Numbered from the stretch's first letter, positions 8,389 to 19,653 are shown. The stretch: DNA of 64,000 nt from Marinicauda salina (GCF_003122085.1 NZ_QEXV01000003.1:62001-126000), one strand, 5' to 3'. The notes: generated by a model from the letters alone, not told the origin. Numbers and translations are program-made.

Positions 8389-9018
8389 TCAGCGCCCTCG
8401 CCGCACCGATCCGGCGCTGCTCTCGCGCTCGTCGTAACGCGCGGGATCGCCATGGACGATCACGTCGGCGGCGCTGCGCGCCGTCGCATCGGCGGCCTCG
8501 CTGGCGAAGACGCGCGCATTGGCGGCCGAACGCGCGTCGACCGTCACCCGTTCGCATTCGAGGTCCTGTGCGTTCAGATCGGCGGCGCTGGACGCGCTGG
8601 CGTCGAGATCGCCGCATCGGCCCGACAACCGCGCGTCGGCCGCCGACGAGACGCGCACCCGCAATGTCTCGGCGTCGATCCCCTCGACGCGGGCGTCCAC
8701 GGCGGCGGCGAAAGTCAGCTCGGAGACGGCCGGCGCCCGAACGTGAACGACGGCGTCGGAGCCGGCGATGTCGCCGAACCAGCGCCGCCAGAACGGCTCG
8801 TCGGGCTCCTCCAGCTCGATGCGCAGCTCGCCGCTGCGCACATCGACGTCGAAGCGTTCGATCTCCTCGGGATCGCCGTCGATGGTCACGGCGTGCGGCT
8901 GACCGAGCGTCACCTCGATGCGAAAATCGCCGCGCGCGTCGATCGCGCTGAAGGGTTCGACGTCGACGGTTTCGCCCGCCTGGGCGAGCGCCGCGGCGGC
9001 GATGAGGGTTGTGATCAT
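8389..9018 (-). CDS. secreted GIN-domain (DUF2807) protein
   Basis: A 209-residue product from ATG 9018, chosen because it opens with an export signal ([14 protein letters not shown]) and has GGGAG 7 nt upstream. The body begins [20 protein letters not shown] and consists of repeating beta-strand units ([20 protein letters not shown], ...[10 protein letters not shown]..., ...[16 protein letters not shown]), the parallel beta-helix look of the head-GIN/DUF2807 family, often labelled putative autotransporter adhesin. It is probably periplasmic or surface exposed. Function is unknown. It is transcribed divergently from the AraC-type regulator at 9167, which might control it. Confidence 0.75.
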   Translation of the reverse strand: MITTLIAAAALAQAGETVDVEPFSAIDARGDFRIEVTLGQPHAVTIDGDPEEIERFDVDVRSGELRIELEEPDEPFWRRWFGDIAGSDAVVHVRAPAVSELTFAAAVDARVEGIDAETLRVRVSSAADARLSGRCGDLDASASSAADLNAQDLECERVTVDARSAANARVFASEAADATARSAADVIVHGDPARYDERESSAGSVRRGR

Positions 9019-9166
9019 GTCTCTGGCTCCCTGTCTCGGGTTCGGTTCGCAATCGAACCGATGATGCGCGCGAACCGCATCCTGGATGCAGACGCGCATA
9101 TTCTACCCGAATTAATGCGCGCGACCCGCCGCTATCCTGAGCATGCGCGAATCGACCGGAGCGATA

Positions 9167-10195
9167 ATGGCCGAGCTTGAGGTATTCTTCCGCATCTCAG
9201 CGATCGCGCTGTTCGCCGCCCAGATCGCGCTTGTGCTGCGCGATGCGCGCGTCGAGCCCGCAGCGCGCTTCTATGCGCTGATGGCGCTCGGCGTCATCGG
9301 GTTTTTGGCGACCCACGCCAGCGTCGATCTCGCTCTGCCGGCGGGCCTTCACGCGCCGCTCTCGTTCCTGAGCAAGACCGCCGCGCTCTTCATCTGGTGG
9401 TTCGTGTTCGCCCTGTTCGTGGACGGGTTCCGGCTTGGTCGTGCGGAGATCGGCTTTGCGGCGGCCTGGGTCGCGCTCGTTCCGTTCGGTTTCGAACCGG
9501 TCGCGCGTCTGGCGCCGGACATCGCGGGCCTCGCCTCGGGCGGCCGGACGATCATGGCGGCCGGGCTGGCGGTCTATATTCTGGCGCGCCTGCTGGCCGA
9601 CCGGGCGATCGACCTCGTCGAGCCGCGCCGCCGGGCGCGGGTCTGGCTGGCCGGCGCGATCATGGCGATCTTCCTCGCCGATCTGGCCAGCGATTACATC
9701 CTGGGTTTCGGCGCGCCTCCGCTCGCCTACTCGACCGCTCAGAAGGGCGCGATCCTGATCTTCGCCTTCGCCGGGATGCTCATCATCGCTCAGGGCCGGC
9801 CGGACGTGTTCAGGTTCGAGTCCCGGCCCGCTGCGACCGGACCCCAAGCGATAGACGCCGCGCTGAATGCGCGCCTTCAGAGCGCGCTCTCGGACGGCGT
9901 GCATCTTGAGCCGGCGTTGAGCCTGCCCGCCCTCGCCAGGCGGCTCGGCGCGCCGGAGCACAGGCTGCGCAAGCTCATCAATGAAGGTCTCGGCCACCGC
10001 AATTTCCGTGGCTTTCTCAATGCGCGCCGGGTGGAGACCGCCAAGGCTCTGCTCGCCGATCCGCAGCGGTCGAGCGACAGCATCACCGCCATCGCCTTCG
10101 ACGCCGGCTTCGCCTCGCTCGCCAGCTTCAACCGGGTGTTCAAGGAAACCGTGGGCGAAACGCCCTCGGAGTGGCGGCGCAAAAACCGTCCATAA
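9167..10195 (+). CDS. AraC-family regulator with multi-pass membrane N-terminus
   Basis: A 342-residue protein. Residues about 1-215 hold roughly six or seven membrane segments (for example AISALFAAQ-like [46 protein letters not shown]). The C-terminal 100 residues are an AraC double helix-turn-helix: [37 protein letters not shown], and the signature [20 protein letters not shown] ending [11 protein letters not shown]. Such membrane-anchored AraC proteins are thought to sense envelope or small-molecule signals directly. The start at 9167 has CGGAG 7 nt upstream; an earlier ATG at 9143 is possible. The CPBP protease gene follows 106 nt later on the same strand. Confidence 0.88.
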   Translation: MAELEVFFRISAIALFAAQIALVLRDARVEPAARFYALMALGVIGFLATHASVDLALPAGLHAPLSFLSKTAALFIWWFVFALFVDGFRLGRAEIGFAAAWVALVPFGFEPVARLAPDIAGLASGGRTIMAAGLAVYILARLLADRAIDLVEPRRRARVWLAGAIMAIFLADLASDYILGFGAPPLAYSTAQKGAILIFAFAGMLIIAQGRPDVFRFESRPAATGPQAIDAALNARLQSALSDGVHLEPALSLPALARRLGAPEHRLRKLINEGLGHRNFRGFLNARRVETAKALLADPQRSSDSITAIAFDAGFASLASFNRVFKETVGETPSEWRRKNRP

Positions 10196-10301
10196 AATTC
10201 GATGTTCAAGCTTTTGAGGTGCGTTTTTCCAGTTTTGAGGAGCACGCCTGCGGGCGATGCATCACAGCCAGGGCTGTCGGCATTCACAAGGAGATCTCCC
10301 C

Positions 10302-11039
10302 GTGTCCTCAGTCCACATCACCGCAGAGCTCATCGAAATGGGCGCCATGCTCGGCGTCCTGCTTCTCTCCGGCCTTATCTTCCGCAAATCCGTTCGCCCG
10401 GGCTGGTTCCTCGCCTCCATCGGCGCGATCATTGTCGGGCTTGGCGCGTGGGCGCGCGGCTATGGGTGGATCCATGAGCCCGCCGTCTTCGACCAGCTCA
10501 GCTACCCGTGGTTCGATTACGTGCTTCTTGGCGCGGTCAGCATCGCGATCATTCTGGCGATGCCTGATGGCTGGCGGCGCAGCGGCATGACGCTGCGCCA
10601 CACCGGCCCGGGCGTCCCCTGGGCGCTGGGCCTGTCTTTAGCGCTTTGCGGATTTCTGACCTATACGGCGGTCGCCGACGTGTTCGGCTCGCCGGAATTC
10701 GAACTGGAGCCAGTCGCGTTCAACGCCTTCGCCTCGGTTCCGGTGGAAGAGCTCTTCTTCCGCGGAGTGATCGTCGCGCTCATGCTGGAAGCCTTCGGCG
10801 CGCGGCGCACCTTGCTGCGCGCGGAAATGAACTGGGGGCTGATTCCGGCTGCGGTCGTGTTCGGCTTCGGCCACCTCACCTCGGTGTCCGGCGGCGAGGA
10901 GATCGTGATCAACTACTTCCAGACCCTGTGGACCGTGTTCGGCGGCTTTGTGCTTGTCTGGCTGCGCGTCGCGACGGGCAGTCTGCTCCTGCCGTTCGCC
11001 GTCCACCTCTACGGCAACCTGATCCATTTCTTCATCTAG
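10302..11039 (+). CDS. CPBP-family intramembrane metalloprotease (CAAX protease-like)
   Basis: A 245-residue multi-pass membrane protein. The Abi/CPBP motifs are present: VEELFFRG (Glu-Glu-x-x-x-Arg), then VFGFGHLTSV with the first conserved His and AVHLYGNLIHF with the second. These glutamates and histidines form the catalytic site in Rce1-type proteases; bacterial members act in maturation, immunity or stress, but the substrate here is unknown. GTG 10302 is chosen as start because AAGGAG ends 7 nt before it; upstream in-frame codons lie in non-coding-looking sequence. Co-oriented with the AraC gene, so possibly its target. Confidence 0.85.
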   Translation: MSSVHITAELIEMGAMLGVLLLSGLIFRKSVRPGWFLASIGAIIVGLGAWARGYGWIHEPAVFDQLSYPWFDYVLLGAVSIAIILAMPDGWRRSGMTLRHTGPGVPWALGLSLALCGFLTYTAVADVFGSPEFELEPVAFNAFASVPVEELFFRGVIVALMLEAFGARRTLLRAEMNWGLIPAAVVFGFGHLTSVSGGEEIVINYFQTLWTVFGGFVLVWLRVATGSLLLPFAVHLYGNLIHFFI

Positions 11040-11069
11040 CGCCTCGAGGGCCGCGTTAAGCAGAGCCGA

Positions 11070-12764
<1,695 letters not shown>

Positions 12765-12798
12765 TTATGAGTTTCGCGCGCCGGAGCGGCGACGGGGC

Positions 12799-13197
12799 TC
12801 AGCGCCCGGGAACCTCGGGCGATTCTTCCTCGCTCGACGGTTCGTCGGGAACGGCCGGCGTCTCCTCCGCGGCGGGGGCTTCGGCCTCGCCGGGCTCTTC
12901 GCCGTCGAAATCGAAGGGAAGATCCGTCGTCTGCTCGGTCCCGCGGCCCTCGTCGAAGACCGACCGGCCGCTGCTGTCGACGCCGGAAACGATGGCGAGC
13001 AGGATCGAGTTGCCGATAAACACCGCGCACAGGATCATGGTCACGCGCGTGAGCAGGCTCGCTGCGCCGCGTCCGGACATCATGCCGCCGGGTCCGCCGC
13101 CGATTCCGAGCGCGCCCCCTTCGGAGCGCTGCATCAGGACGACCGTGACGAGCGCGGCGGCGACAATGAGATGAATGATGAGCAGGACGGTGGTCAT
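12799..13197 (-). CDS. secG: preprotein translocase subunit SecG
   Basis: A 132-residue inner-membrane protein with two helices (LLIIHLIVAAALVTVVLMQ and LLTRVTMILCAVFIGNSILLAIV) around the conserved GGGPGGMMSGRGA loop, the standard SecG core. It is an accessory subunit of the SecYEG channel. The C-terminus carries an extra acidic Pro/Glu-rich tail (about 45 residues, EEPGEAEAPAAEETPAVPDE), common in alphaproteobacterial SecG but long here. The gene is next to tpiA and pyrG, a typical arrangement. Confidence 0.95.
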   Translation of the reverse strand: MTTVLLIIHLIVAAALVTVVLMQRSEGGALGIGGGPGGMMSGRGAASLLTRVTMILCAVFIGNSILLAIVSGVDSSGRSVFDEGRGTEQTTDLPFDFDGEEPGEAEAPAAEETPAVPDEPSSEEESPEVPGR

Positions 13198-13243
13198 TGG
13201 GCTCGCTCGGGACTTGGGCGCGCCCGGCGATCACCGCGGGCGC

Positions 13244-14278
13244 TCAACTGGCGGCGCGTTTTAGCCCAGCGTCCGGTTCGACGCCACCGTCGTGTTCGGT
13301 CGAGTCCGCGTCGGCTGCATCTTTCGACGAATCTTCGGGCTCCGCCGTCACGACGCGCTTGCGAAGCGCCTCGACGGTGCGTTCGATCTCCTGGCTCGAC
13401 CGCTCGATGCCCTCGTCGCCGGCGTAGGCGGCGTAGACAGCCATGGCCAGCTCCTTGGCCCGGCCGAGCCGGTCGGCGGTGAAGCCCTCCTCGGCCTGCA
13501 GCTCCGTCGCGGTCTGGCACAGCGCCTGGGCGATGCGCGACGCCTCCGCCGAGCGCACCCGGCCGAGACGCAGCTTCAGCTCGCTCGCCGCGCGCTCGAA
13601 ATCGGAGAGGTCCATCTGCGGGCGCCGCCCGGCCTTCAGCTCGCGCGCGCCGACCTCCGCGCCGACGATCACGCGCATGCACAGACGGCGCAGCCGCTCG
13701 GCGTCGACGCTGCGCTTGGCTTCGGCGATCGAGGCGTTGGCCTGGTCGAGCGCTTCCGTATCGTTCTCCACGATCGCCTTGAGCGTATTGGGCGGATCGA
13801 TCGGCGGCGCGCCGTCGTCCTCGCGATCGGCGTCGCGGCGGCGATCCGGGCCGATATAGTCGCTGGTGACGATGAACGGCTTGCGCCCCTTCACCAGCGT
13901 GCGGATGCGCTCCTCGGCGAAGGCCGTCGAGAACGGGCGGATGATGATGTCGTCCGCGCCGCAGCCGATCGCCTGCTTCAACGTGCCGCCATCGCGCGAC
14001 CAGGAGGTCAGGAGGATCGGGATGAAGGGATTGTCGCCGACATCGCCGGCGCGCACGCTGCGGACCAGATCGAAGACCTCGGCCTCCTGGTGGGACATCT
14101 CCGCGATCAGCAGGTTCGGGCAGGCCTCGTCGAGCCGCTTGCGGAGCTCGTTCATCGAGCTCATGCACGACATCTCGCGGAAGCCCATCTCGTGAAGGGC
14201 GTACCGCGTCGTGCGCAGATTGACGTGCACCGGGTCGAAAATCGCCACCGATGCCCGCCGATAATCGAGCCCCTTCAT
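13244..14278 (-). CDS. degenerate receiver-domain (response regulator-like) protein
   Basis: A 344-residue protein from ATG 14278; a TTG start at 14311 would add 11 residues. Residues about 9-125 follow the CheY fold (ASVAIFDPVHVNLRTTRYAL, PFIPILLTSWSRDG, GCGADDIIIRPFS). The conserved phospho-acceptor Asp is replaced by Glu (LLIAEMS, about E60), the active-site Lys by Arg (IIIRPFS, about R114), and only one of the two early acidic residues remains; the Thr (about T91) is kept. The C-terminal two thirds are helical, without DNA-binding or output motifs that I recognise, ending in an acidic tail. It is probably a phosphorylation-independent signalling or scaffold protein. Confidence 0.85.
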   Translation of the reverse strand: MKGLDYRRASVAIFDPVHVNLRTTRYALHEMGFREMSCMSSMNELRKRLDEACPNLLIAEMSHQEAEVFDLVRSVRAGDVGDNPFIPILLTSWSRDGGTLKQAIGCGADDIIIRPFSTAFAEERIRTLVKGRKPFIVTSDYIGPDRRRDADREDDGAPPIDPPNTLKAIVENDTEALDQANASIAEAKRSVDAERLRRLCMRVIVGAEVGARELKAGRRPQMDLSDFERAASELKLRLGRVRSAEASRIAQALCQTATELQAEEGFTADRLGRAKELAMAVYAAYAGDEGIERSSQEIERTVEALRKRVVTAEPEDSSKDAADADSTEHDGGVEPDAGLKRAAS

Positions 14279-14351
14279 CCGACACCCTGTCGCCGCAGCG
14301 TTCTGCTCCAAGACAAGGTCGGCAGCTTCAGGTCAAAGTCTGAAAATCCGA

Positions 14352-15092
14352 TTACCGAACAGCGTTTACGATGGCGGCGAAGGCCTCCGGATCGAGGCTC
14401 GCGCCGCCCACGAGCGCCCCGTCCAGATCGGGCTGGCGCAGCAGCTCGGCGGCGTTGGCCGGCTTGACCGAGCCGCCATAGAGAATGCGCAGCCGGTCGC
14501 CGTCATCTCCCGGCCAGGCCGCGCGGATCGCCGCGTGCATGGCCTGGGCGTCCTCCGGCGCGGCCGTCCGCCCGGTCCCGATCGCCCAGACGGGCTCGTA
14601 GGCGACCACGACCCGCTCGGCGGCGGCATCGGGCGCGCTCGCGCGCAGCTGGTTGACGACGACCGCCTCGGCTTCGCCCGCCTCGCGCTGGTCGAGGGTC
14701 TCCCCGACGCACACGATCGGCGTCAGGCCGGCCTCGAGCGCGGCGGCGGCCTTGGCGTGAACATGAGCGTCGGTCTCGCCGTGGCCCGCGCGGCGCTCGG
14801 AATGGCCGACGATCACGTGCGTACAGCCCAGATCGGCGAGCATCGCCGCGGAGATGTCTCCGGTGTGCGCGCCGGACTCCTGGGCGGCGCAATCCTGGCC
14901 GCCGAGGGCGACGGGCGCGTCGGCGAAGCGTCGCGCGAAATCGGCGATGAGCGTCGCGGGCGGACACAACAGGACCTCGCCCGCCTCGACGGCTGCGGGT
15001 TCGACCGCGCCCAGGAAGGTCTCGGCCCACGCCAGGTCGGCGCTGAGCCCGTTCATCTTCCAGTTTCCCGCGATCATCGCGCGCCGCGCCAT
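14352..15092 (-). CDS. tpiA: triosephosphate isomerase
   Basis: A 246-residue TIM barrel. All active-site motifs are present: MIAGNWKMNG (Lys), THVIVGHSERRAG (His), VVAYEPVWAIGTGRTA (catalytic Glu) and ILYGGSVKPANA plus LDGALVGGASL for the phosphate site. It interconverts dihydroxyacetone phosphate and glyceraldehyde-3-phosphate. It is transcribed divergently from ppiD; the 155-nt gap 15093-15247 must hold both promoters. Confidence 0.98.
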   Translation of the reverse strand: MARRAMIAGNWKMNGLSADLAWAETFLGAVEPAAVEAGEVLLCPPATLIADFARRFADAPVALGGQDCAAQESGAHTGDISAAMLADLGCTHVIVGHSERRAGHGETDAHVHAKAAAALEAGLTPIVCVGETLDQREAGEAEAVVVNQLRASAPDAAAERVVVAYEPVWAIGTGRTAAPEDAQAMHAAIRAAWPGDDGDRLRILYGGSVKPANAAELLRQPDLDGALVGGASLDPEAFAAIVNAVR

Positions 15093-15247
15093 CGCCCTCT
15101 CCCTTCCCGCTCACGGGTCGGGAGCGTTACCAGCGCCGGGGCGATCCGGCAACGCAGGCGGGTTCTTGCCGCCCTGTCCGGCCGCGGCTAGGTTCGCGCG
15201 TCGAATTCCCCAGCCGGAACGCGCCTGGACGAGGCGCGCAGAGGTCC

Positions 15248-17182
15248 ATGCTCGAACGCATTCGCAAACTCGCCCGCTCGCCGATCGCCGTGGCGCTCAT
15301 CATCGTCCCGATCATCGCGGCCTTCGCGCTGTTCGGGATCAGCGACATCTTCCGTGGAACCGGCGACGCGGTCGCGCTGGTCGGCGAAGAGCGCGTCACC
15401 GTCAGCGAACTCAACCGCGCCTATGAACGCGAGCTGCAGACGATCCAGCGGGAGAACCCGCGCTTCACGCGCGAGCAGGCCGACGAGATCGGCCTCGGCG
15501 AACAGGTCCTCCAGGGGCTCGTCGCCCGGGCCGCGGTCGACGCCAAGGCGCGACAGCTGGGCCTGGCGGTCTCCGACACGGAGCTTCGGGACACCATCCA
15601 GTCCCTCCCCGTCTTCCGCAACGCGTTCTCCGACCAGTTCGACCGGCAGACCTACGAGTCGGTGCTGGCGCAGAACCAGATGACCCCGACCATGTTCGAG
15701 CGCGACGTCCGCGGCGACATTCGGCGCTCGCAATACCTCACCAGCGTGCTCGCCGGCCTCGACGCGCCCGACGTGCTCGCCCGCGCGCGCCACGCCTACG
15801 CCGAGGAGCGCCGCGACATCGCCGCGCTGCTCATCGCGCCGAGCCTGGCCGACGAGGTCGGCGAACCGTCCGACGACGACCTCGCCGCCTTCATCGAGGA
15901 GAACGCCGACGCGTTCCGCCGGCCCGAGCAGCGCCGGTTCACGCTGGTGCGCGCCAACCCGGACCTGTTCGCCCGCGATGTCGACGTCGCCGAGGCGGAC
16001 ATTCGCGAGCTGTACGAGATCCGGCTGGAGAACGGCGAGCTGTCCGACCCGGCCACGCGCAGCTTCGTGCAGTGGCCCGCGCCGGACCAGGCGACCGCGG
16101 AAGCCGCCGCCGAAAGGCTTTCGGCCGGCGAGACGGCCGAGGCCGAGGCCGAGGCCGTCGCCGCCGAACTCGGCCTCGGCGAAGCGACGGAATTCGAGGC
16201 GCTCGAAGCCTTCGAGGTGCCCGACAGCGCCGTCGCCGACGCCGTTTTCGGGCTCGGCGCGGACGAAGCCGCCGCCGTGGAGGCCCGGCTCGGCTGGCGG
16301 GTCGTCCGCGTCTCCGACGCCGTCGATCCCGAGGCGCCCGATTTCGCGTCCATGCGCGACGAGCTGCGCAGCGAGCTCGCCTCGGAATCCGCCGAGGCGG
16401 CCATGCTCGACGCCTTCGCCGTCTTCGAGGAGGCCCGCGGCGCCGGCGCGACGCTTTCGGAGGCCGGACGCGAGGCCGGCCTGCCGGTGGAGCGGTTCGA
16501 CTATGTCGGCCAGAACGGGTTCTCCGCCGACCGCGAGCCCGCGGCCACGCTGCTCGAGGCCCCGGAGATTCTCTCCGCCGTCTTCGCCCAGCCGGAGGGC
16601 TTCGCCGGCGACCTGCAGAACTATGGCGAGAACGGCTATTTCGCCGTGCGCGTCGACGCGATCGACCCGGCCAGGCTGCCCGAGGTCGCCGAAGTGCGCG
16701 ACGAAGCCGCCGCCTTCTGGCGCGTCCGGCGCATCGACGAGCAGCTCCAGGCCTTCGTCGACGACGCGCTCGCACGCGTCGAGGCCGGCGAGCCCCTCGA
16801 CGCGATCGCCGCCGATCTCGGTCCCGGCGCCAGCGTCGAACGCGCCACGCTGCGCCGCGACGAAACCGCCGGACCGTTCACGCAGGCGCTAGTCTCGGCG
16901 GCGTTCAACGCGGAGGTCGACACGCCGTTCGCCGCCCGCGCCGGCGACCAGCGCACCCGCGCCGTGGCGATCGTCCGCGAGGTGATCCCGCCCGAAAACG
17001 CCGCGCCGCCGGCGACGACGGCGACCGAGCTGGCGGACTCGCTCGAAAGCGACCTCACCGCGGCGCTCGAGCGCGGCCTGAGGAGCAATTACGAGGTCCG
17101 CGTGGACACAGACCTGCGCGATCTCGCGCTGGGCCGCACGGATCCCGCCCAGCAGCGGCGCCCCGCCACCGGCGGCTTCTAG
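15248..17182 (+). CDS. ppiD: periplasmic folding chaperone, SurA/PpiD-type peptidyl-prolyl isomerase
   Basis: A 644-residue protein. An N-terminal membrane anchor (SPIAVALIIVPIIAAFALFG, about 11-30) is followed by a SurA-like chaperone region (VALVGEERVTVSELNRAYER, ...QMTPTMFERDVRGDIRRSQYL), a central divergent parvulin-like PPIase region (about 240-370), and a long acidic Ala/Glu-rich C-terminal part. PpiD is an inner-membrane chaperone for proteins leaving SecYEG, so it stands near secG sensibly. The parvulin motifs are weak, so isomerase activity is doubtful. Followed 13 nt later by trpE, probably in one transcript, as in Caulobacter relatives. Confidence 0.9.
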   Translation: MLERIRKLARSPIAVALIIVPIIAAFALFGISDIFRGTGDAVALVGEERVTVSELNRAYERELQTIQRENPRFTREQADEIGLGEQVLQGLVARAAVDAKARQLGLAVSDTELRDTIQSLPVFRNAFSDQFDRQTYESVLAQNQMTPTMFERDVRGDIRRSQYLTSVLAGLDAPDVLARARHAYAEERRDIAALLIAPSLADEVGEPSDDDLAAFIEENADAFRRPEQRRFTLVRANPDLFARDVDVAEADIRELYEIRLENGELSDPATRSFVQWPAPDQATAEAAAERLSAGETAEAEAEAVAAELGLGEATEFEALEAFEVPDSAVADAVFGLGADEAAAVEARLGWRVVRVSDAVDPEAPDFASMRDELRSELASESAEAAMLDAFAVFEEARGAGATLSEAGREAGLPVERFDYVGQNGFSADREPAATLLEAPEILSAVFAQPEGFAGDLQNYGENGYFAVRVDAIDPARLPEVAEVRDEAAAFWRVRRIDEQLQAFVDDALARVEAGEPLDAIAADLGPGASVERATLRRDETAGPFTQALVSAAFNAEVDTPFAARAGDQRTRAVAIVREVIPPENAAPPATTATELADSLESDLTAALERGLRSNYEVRVDTDLRDLALGRTDPAQQRRPATGGF

Positions 17183-17195
17183 GTCCGCCGCGGCC

Positions 17196-18695
17196 GTGAC
17201 GGCCTACGACCCCGACCGCGAGACGGCCGTCGCGCGCGTCGCCGCCGGCGAGACGGTGCTCGTCACGGCGCGCCGCATCGACGATCTCGAGACGCCGGTC
17301 TCGGCCTATCTCAAGCTGGCGCAGCCCGGCCGGACGGCCTTCCTGCTGGAAAGCGTCGAAGGCGGCGCCTGGCGGGGCCGCTATTCCGCGATCGGCCTGG
17401 ATCCCGACCTCGTCTGGCGCTGCCGCGGAGGGCGCGCGGAGATCGCCCGCGCGCAGACCGCGACGGACGTTCCCGACGCCTTCGAGGCCCAGACCGCAGC
17501 GCCGCTCGACTCGCTGCGGGCGGTCGTCGCCGAGACCGCCATCGAGAACGCCGACGCCCCGCCGATGGCGGCGGGCCTGTTCGGCTATCTCGGCTACGAC
17601 ATGATCCGCGAGGTCGAGCGCCTGCCGTCCGACGCCGCGCCCGACCCGCTGGACACGCCGGACGCGCTGCTCGTCCGGCCGCGCGTGATGGTGATCTTCG
17701 ACGCGCTCAGCCAGGAAATCCTCGCCGCGGCGCCGGCCCGGTCGACTTCCGGCGACAGCCCGGCGGCCGCCGTCGACGCCGCGCGCGAACGCATCGAGGC
17801 CGTCTTCGCCGCGCTCGACGCGCCGTCCCCGCAGCGCAAGGAGCTCACCCGCACCGAGGCGCCCGAGCCGTCGCCGAACATGGCCGAATCGACCTATCGC
17901 GACGCCGTCGAGCGCGCCAAGGCGTATATCCGCGCCGGCGACATCTTCCAGGTCGTGCCGAGCCAGCGCTTCACCGCGCCCTTCCCGGCCCCGGCCTTCT
18001 CGCTCTATCGCTCGCTCAGGCGATCCAACCCCTCGCCTTTTCTCTACTTCTTCGACTTCGAGGACTTCTCGATCGTCGGCTCCAGCCCGGAGATCCTGGT
18101 GCGGGTCCGCGACGACGTCGTCACCGTCCGCCCGATCGCGGGCACGCGGCCGCGCGGCGCGACCCCCGAACAGGACGCCGCCTACGAAGCCGAGTTGAAG
18201 GCGGACCCGAAGGAGCGCGCCGAGCACCTGATGCTGCTCGACCTCGGCCGCAACGATGTCGGCCGCGTCGCGAAGGCCGGAAGCGTGCGCGTCACCGAGC
18301 GCGAGGGCGTGGAGCGCTATTCCCACGTCATGCACCTGGTCTCGAACGTCGAGGGCGAGCTGGCCGAGGGAGAAGACGCGGTCTCGGCGCTGTTCGCGGG
18401 CTTCCCGCCCGGCACCGTCTCGGGCGCGCCGAAGGTCCGCGCGATGGAGATCATCGACGAGCTCGAACCGCATCGCCGCGGGATCTACGCCGGCGCGATC
18501 GGCTATTTCGGCGCCGACGGCGGGCTCGACACCTGCATCGCTTTGCGCACGACCGTGATCAAGGACGGCGCGATGCACGTCCAGGCGGGCGCGGGCGTGG
18601 TGCTGGATTCCGATCCCGAGGCCGAGCGCGTCGAGACCGTCAACAAGGCGCAGGCCCTGTTCCGGGCCGCCGCCGAGGCCTGGCGCTTCGGCTGA
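17196..18695 (+). CDS. trpE: anthranilate synthase component I
   Basis: A 499-residue chorismate-binding enzyme started by GTG 17196. The N-terminal domain has the tryptophan-binding LLES motif (TAFLLESVEGGAWRGRYS) for feedback inhibition. The C-terminal catalytic domain has AGDIFQVVPSQRF, VGSSPEILVRV, RPIAGTRPRGATPEQD, LLDLGRNDVGRVAKAGSV, GTVSGAPKVRAMEIIDELEP and GGLDTCIALRT. With TrpG it makes anthranilate from chorismate and glutamine. It is separated from trpG-trpD-trpC by a deacetylase gene on the opposite strand. Confidence 0.98.
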   Translation: MTAYDPDRETAVARVAAGETVLVTARRIDDLETPVSAYLKLAQPGRTAFLLESVEGGAWRGRYSAIGLDPDLVWRCRGGRAEIARAQTATDVPDAFEAQTAAPLDSLRAVVAETAIENADAPPMAAGLFGYLGYDMIREVERLPSDAAPDPLDTPDALLVRPRVMVIFDALSQEILAAAPARSTSGDSPAAAVDAARERIEAVFAALDAPSPQRKELTRTEAPEPSPNMAESTYRDAVERAKAYIRAGDIFQVVPSQRFTAPFPAPAFSLYRSLRRSNPSPFLYFFDFEDFSIVGSSPEILVRVRDDVVTVRPIAGTRPRGATPEQDAAYEAELKADPKERAEHLMLLDLGRNDVGRVAKAGSVRVTEREGVERYSHVMHLVSNVEGELAEGEDAVSALFAGFPPGTVSGAPKVRAMEIIDELEPHRRGIYAGAIGYFGADGGLDTCIALRTTVIKDGAMHVQAGAGVVLDSDPEAERVETVNKAQALFRAAAEAWRFG

Positions 18696-18698
18696 GCG

Positions 18699-19601
18699 TC
18701 AGGCGTCTTCGGGCGCAGCGAGAGCCGAGACGGTGGTCAAACGCACGCCGGCGGCCTCGGCGCGCGCCCTCGCCTCGCTCAGCACGGCCAGCGTCTCGGG
18801 ATGGGGATGACCGATCGCGACGGCGCGGCCCTGCTTGACGGCCCGCTCCAGCGCGGCGTCGAACGCCGCGGAAACCGCCTCCGGCGACCGATCATTGTCG
18901 AGGAAGACGTCGCGGCGCAGCGCCGGGATGCCAAGCGACGCGGCGGCCTCGGCGGCGACGCTGTCCGGGCTGGTCATGGAATCCAGGAAGACAAGCCCTC
19001 GCCCCTCGAGCGGCGCCAGCGCCTCGGAGACCGCCGCGCGGTCGGCGGTGAGACGGCTGCCCATGTGGTTGTTGACGCCGGCCGCGCCGGGCACCCGGTT
19101 CAACGCCCAGGCGGTGCGGGTCGAGACCTCCGTCGGCGACAGCGCCTTGGTCAGGGCCCGCGGGCCCGGATCGGCCAGGCCGCGCGGCTCCATGGGCAGG
19201 TGCAGGAACACCTCGCGTCCGGCGGCGCTCGCCGCGCGCGCGAACTCCGGCGCCTCCGGCGCATAGGGCAGGATCGCGAACGTCAGCGGCGCGTCGATCG
19301 CCATGGCCGCTTCGAAGGCCGCCCGATCGAGCCCGACATCGTCGATCACGACCGCAAGCGCGGGCTGCGGATCCGGGGGCGCGGGAGCTCCGGCGGCGGC
19401 GTCCGCCGGGTCCGACGCCTCCACGGAGCGTTCCTCGATCGCCGAACTCGTGCTTTCAACGAGGCTTGACGAGACTTCTTCAAGCTCTATGAAAATGCTG
19501 TCACTGCTGGCGCCTGCGCGAAAGGCTAGGCCGGCCGCGACGAGAATCCCGGCCGCAAGCGCCGCCCCGAGCAGGGGCGCGAATGGCGAAGGCCGCACCA
19601 T
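18699..19601 (-). CDS. divergent polysaccharide deacetylase family protein (YibQ/DUF610-like)
   Basis: A 300-residue protein with an N-terminal membrane helix or signal (APLLGAALAAGILVAAGLAF), an acidic/Pro linker, then the divergent deacetylase domain: LAVVIDDVGLDRAAF, VFLHLPMEPRG, GVNNHMGSRLT, VFLDSMTSPDS and AIGHPHPETL. Family members sit in the periplasm with a NodB-like barrel; the true activity is not established. It ends 3 nt from the trpE stop, tail to tail, and its start faces trpG head to head, so it splits the trp genes. Confidence 0.9.
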   Translation of the reverse strand: MVRPSPFAPLLGAALAAGILVAAGLAFRAGASSDSIFIELEEVSSSLVESTSSAIEERSVEASDPADAAAGAPAPPDPQPALAVVIDDVGLDRAAFEAAMAIDAPLTFAILPYAPEAPEFARAASAAGREVFLHLPMEPRGLADPGPRALTKALSPTEVSTRTAWALNRVPGAAGVNNHMGSRLTADRAAVSEALAPLEGRGLVFLDSMTSPDSVAAEAAASLGIPALRRDVFLDNDRSPEAVSAAFDAALERAVKQGRAVAIGHPHPETLAVLSEARARAEAAGVRLTTVSALAAPEDA

Positions 19602-19632
19602 GGAATTTTCATTAGCCTGAGTCGGCGCTGTT

Positions 19633-19653
19633 GGCGCGCGCCCGCGGCGCGCC
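19633..19653. repeat. inverted repeat between deacetylase gene and trpG
   Basis: GGCGCGC, 7-nt spacer, GCGCGCC: a perfect 7-bp inverted repeat 38-58 nt before the trpG start, in the 89-nt divergent promoter gap. It could be a regulator site or mRNA hairpin; the high GC of the genome makes chance possible. Confidence 0.35.
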
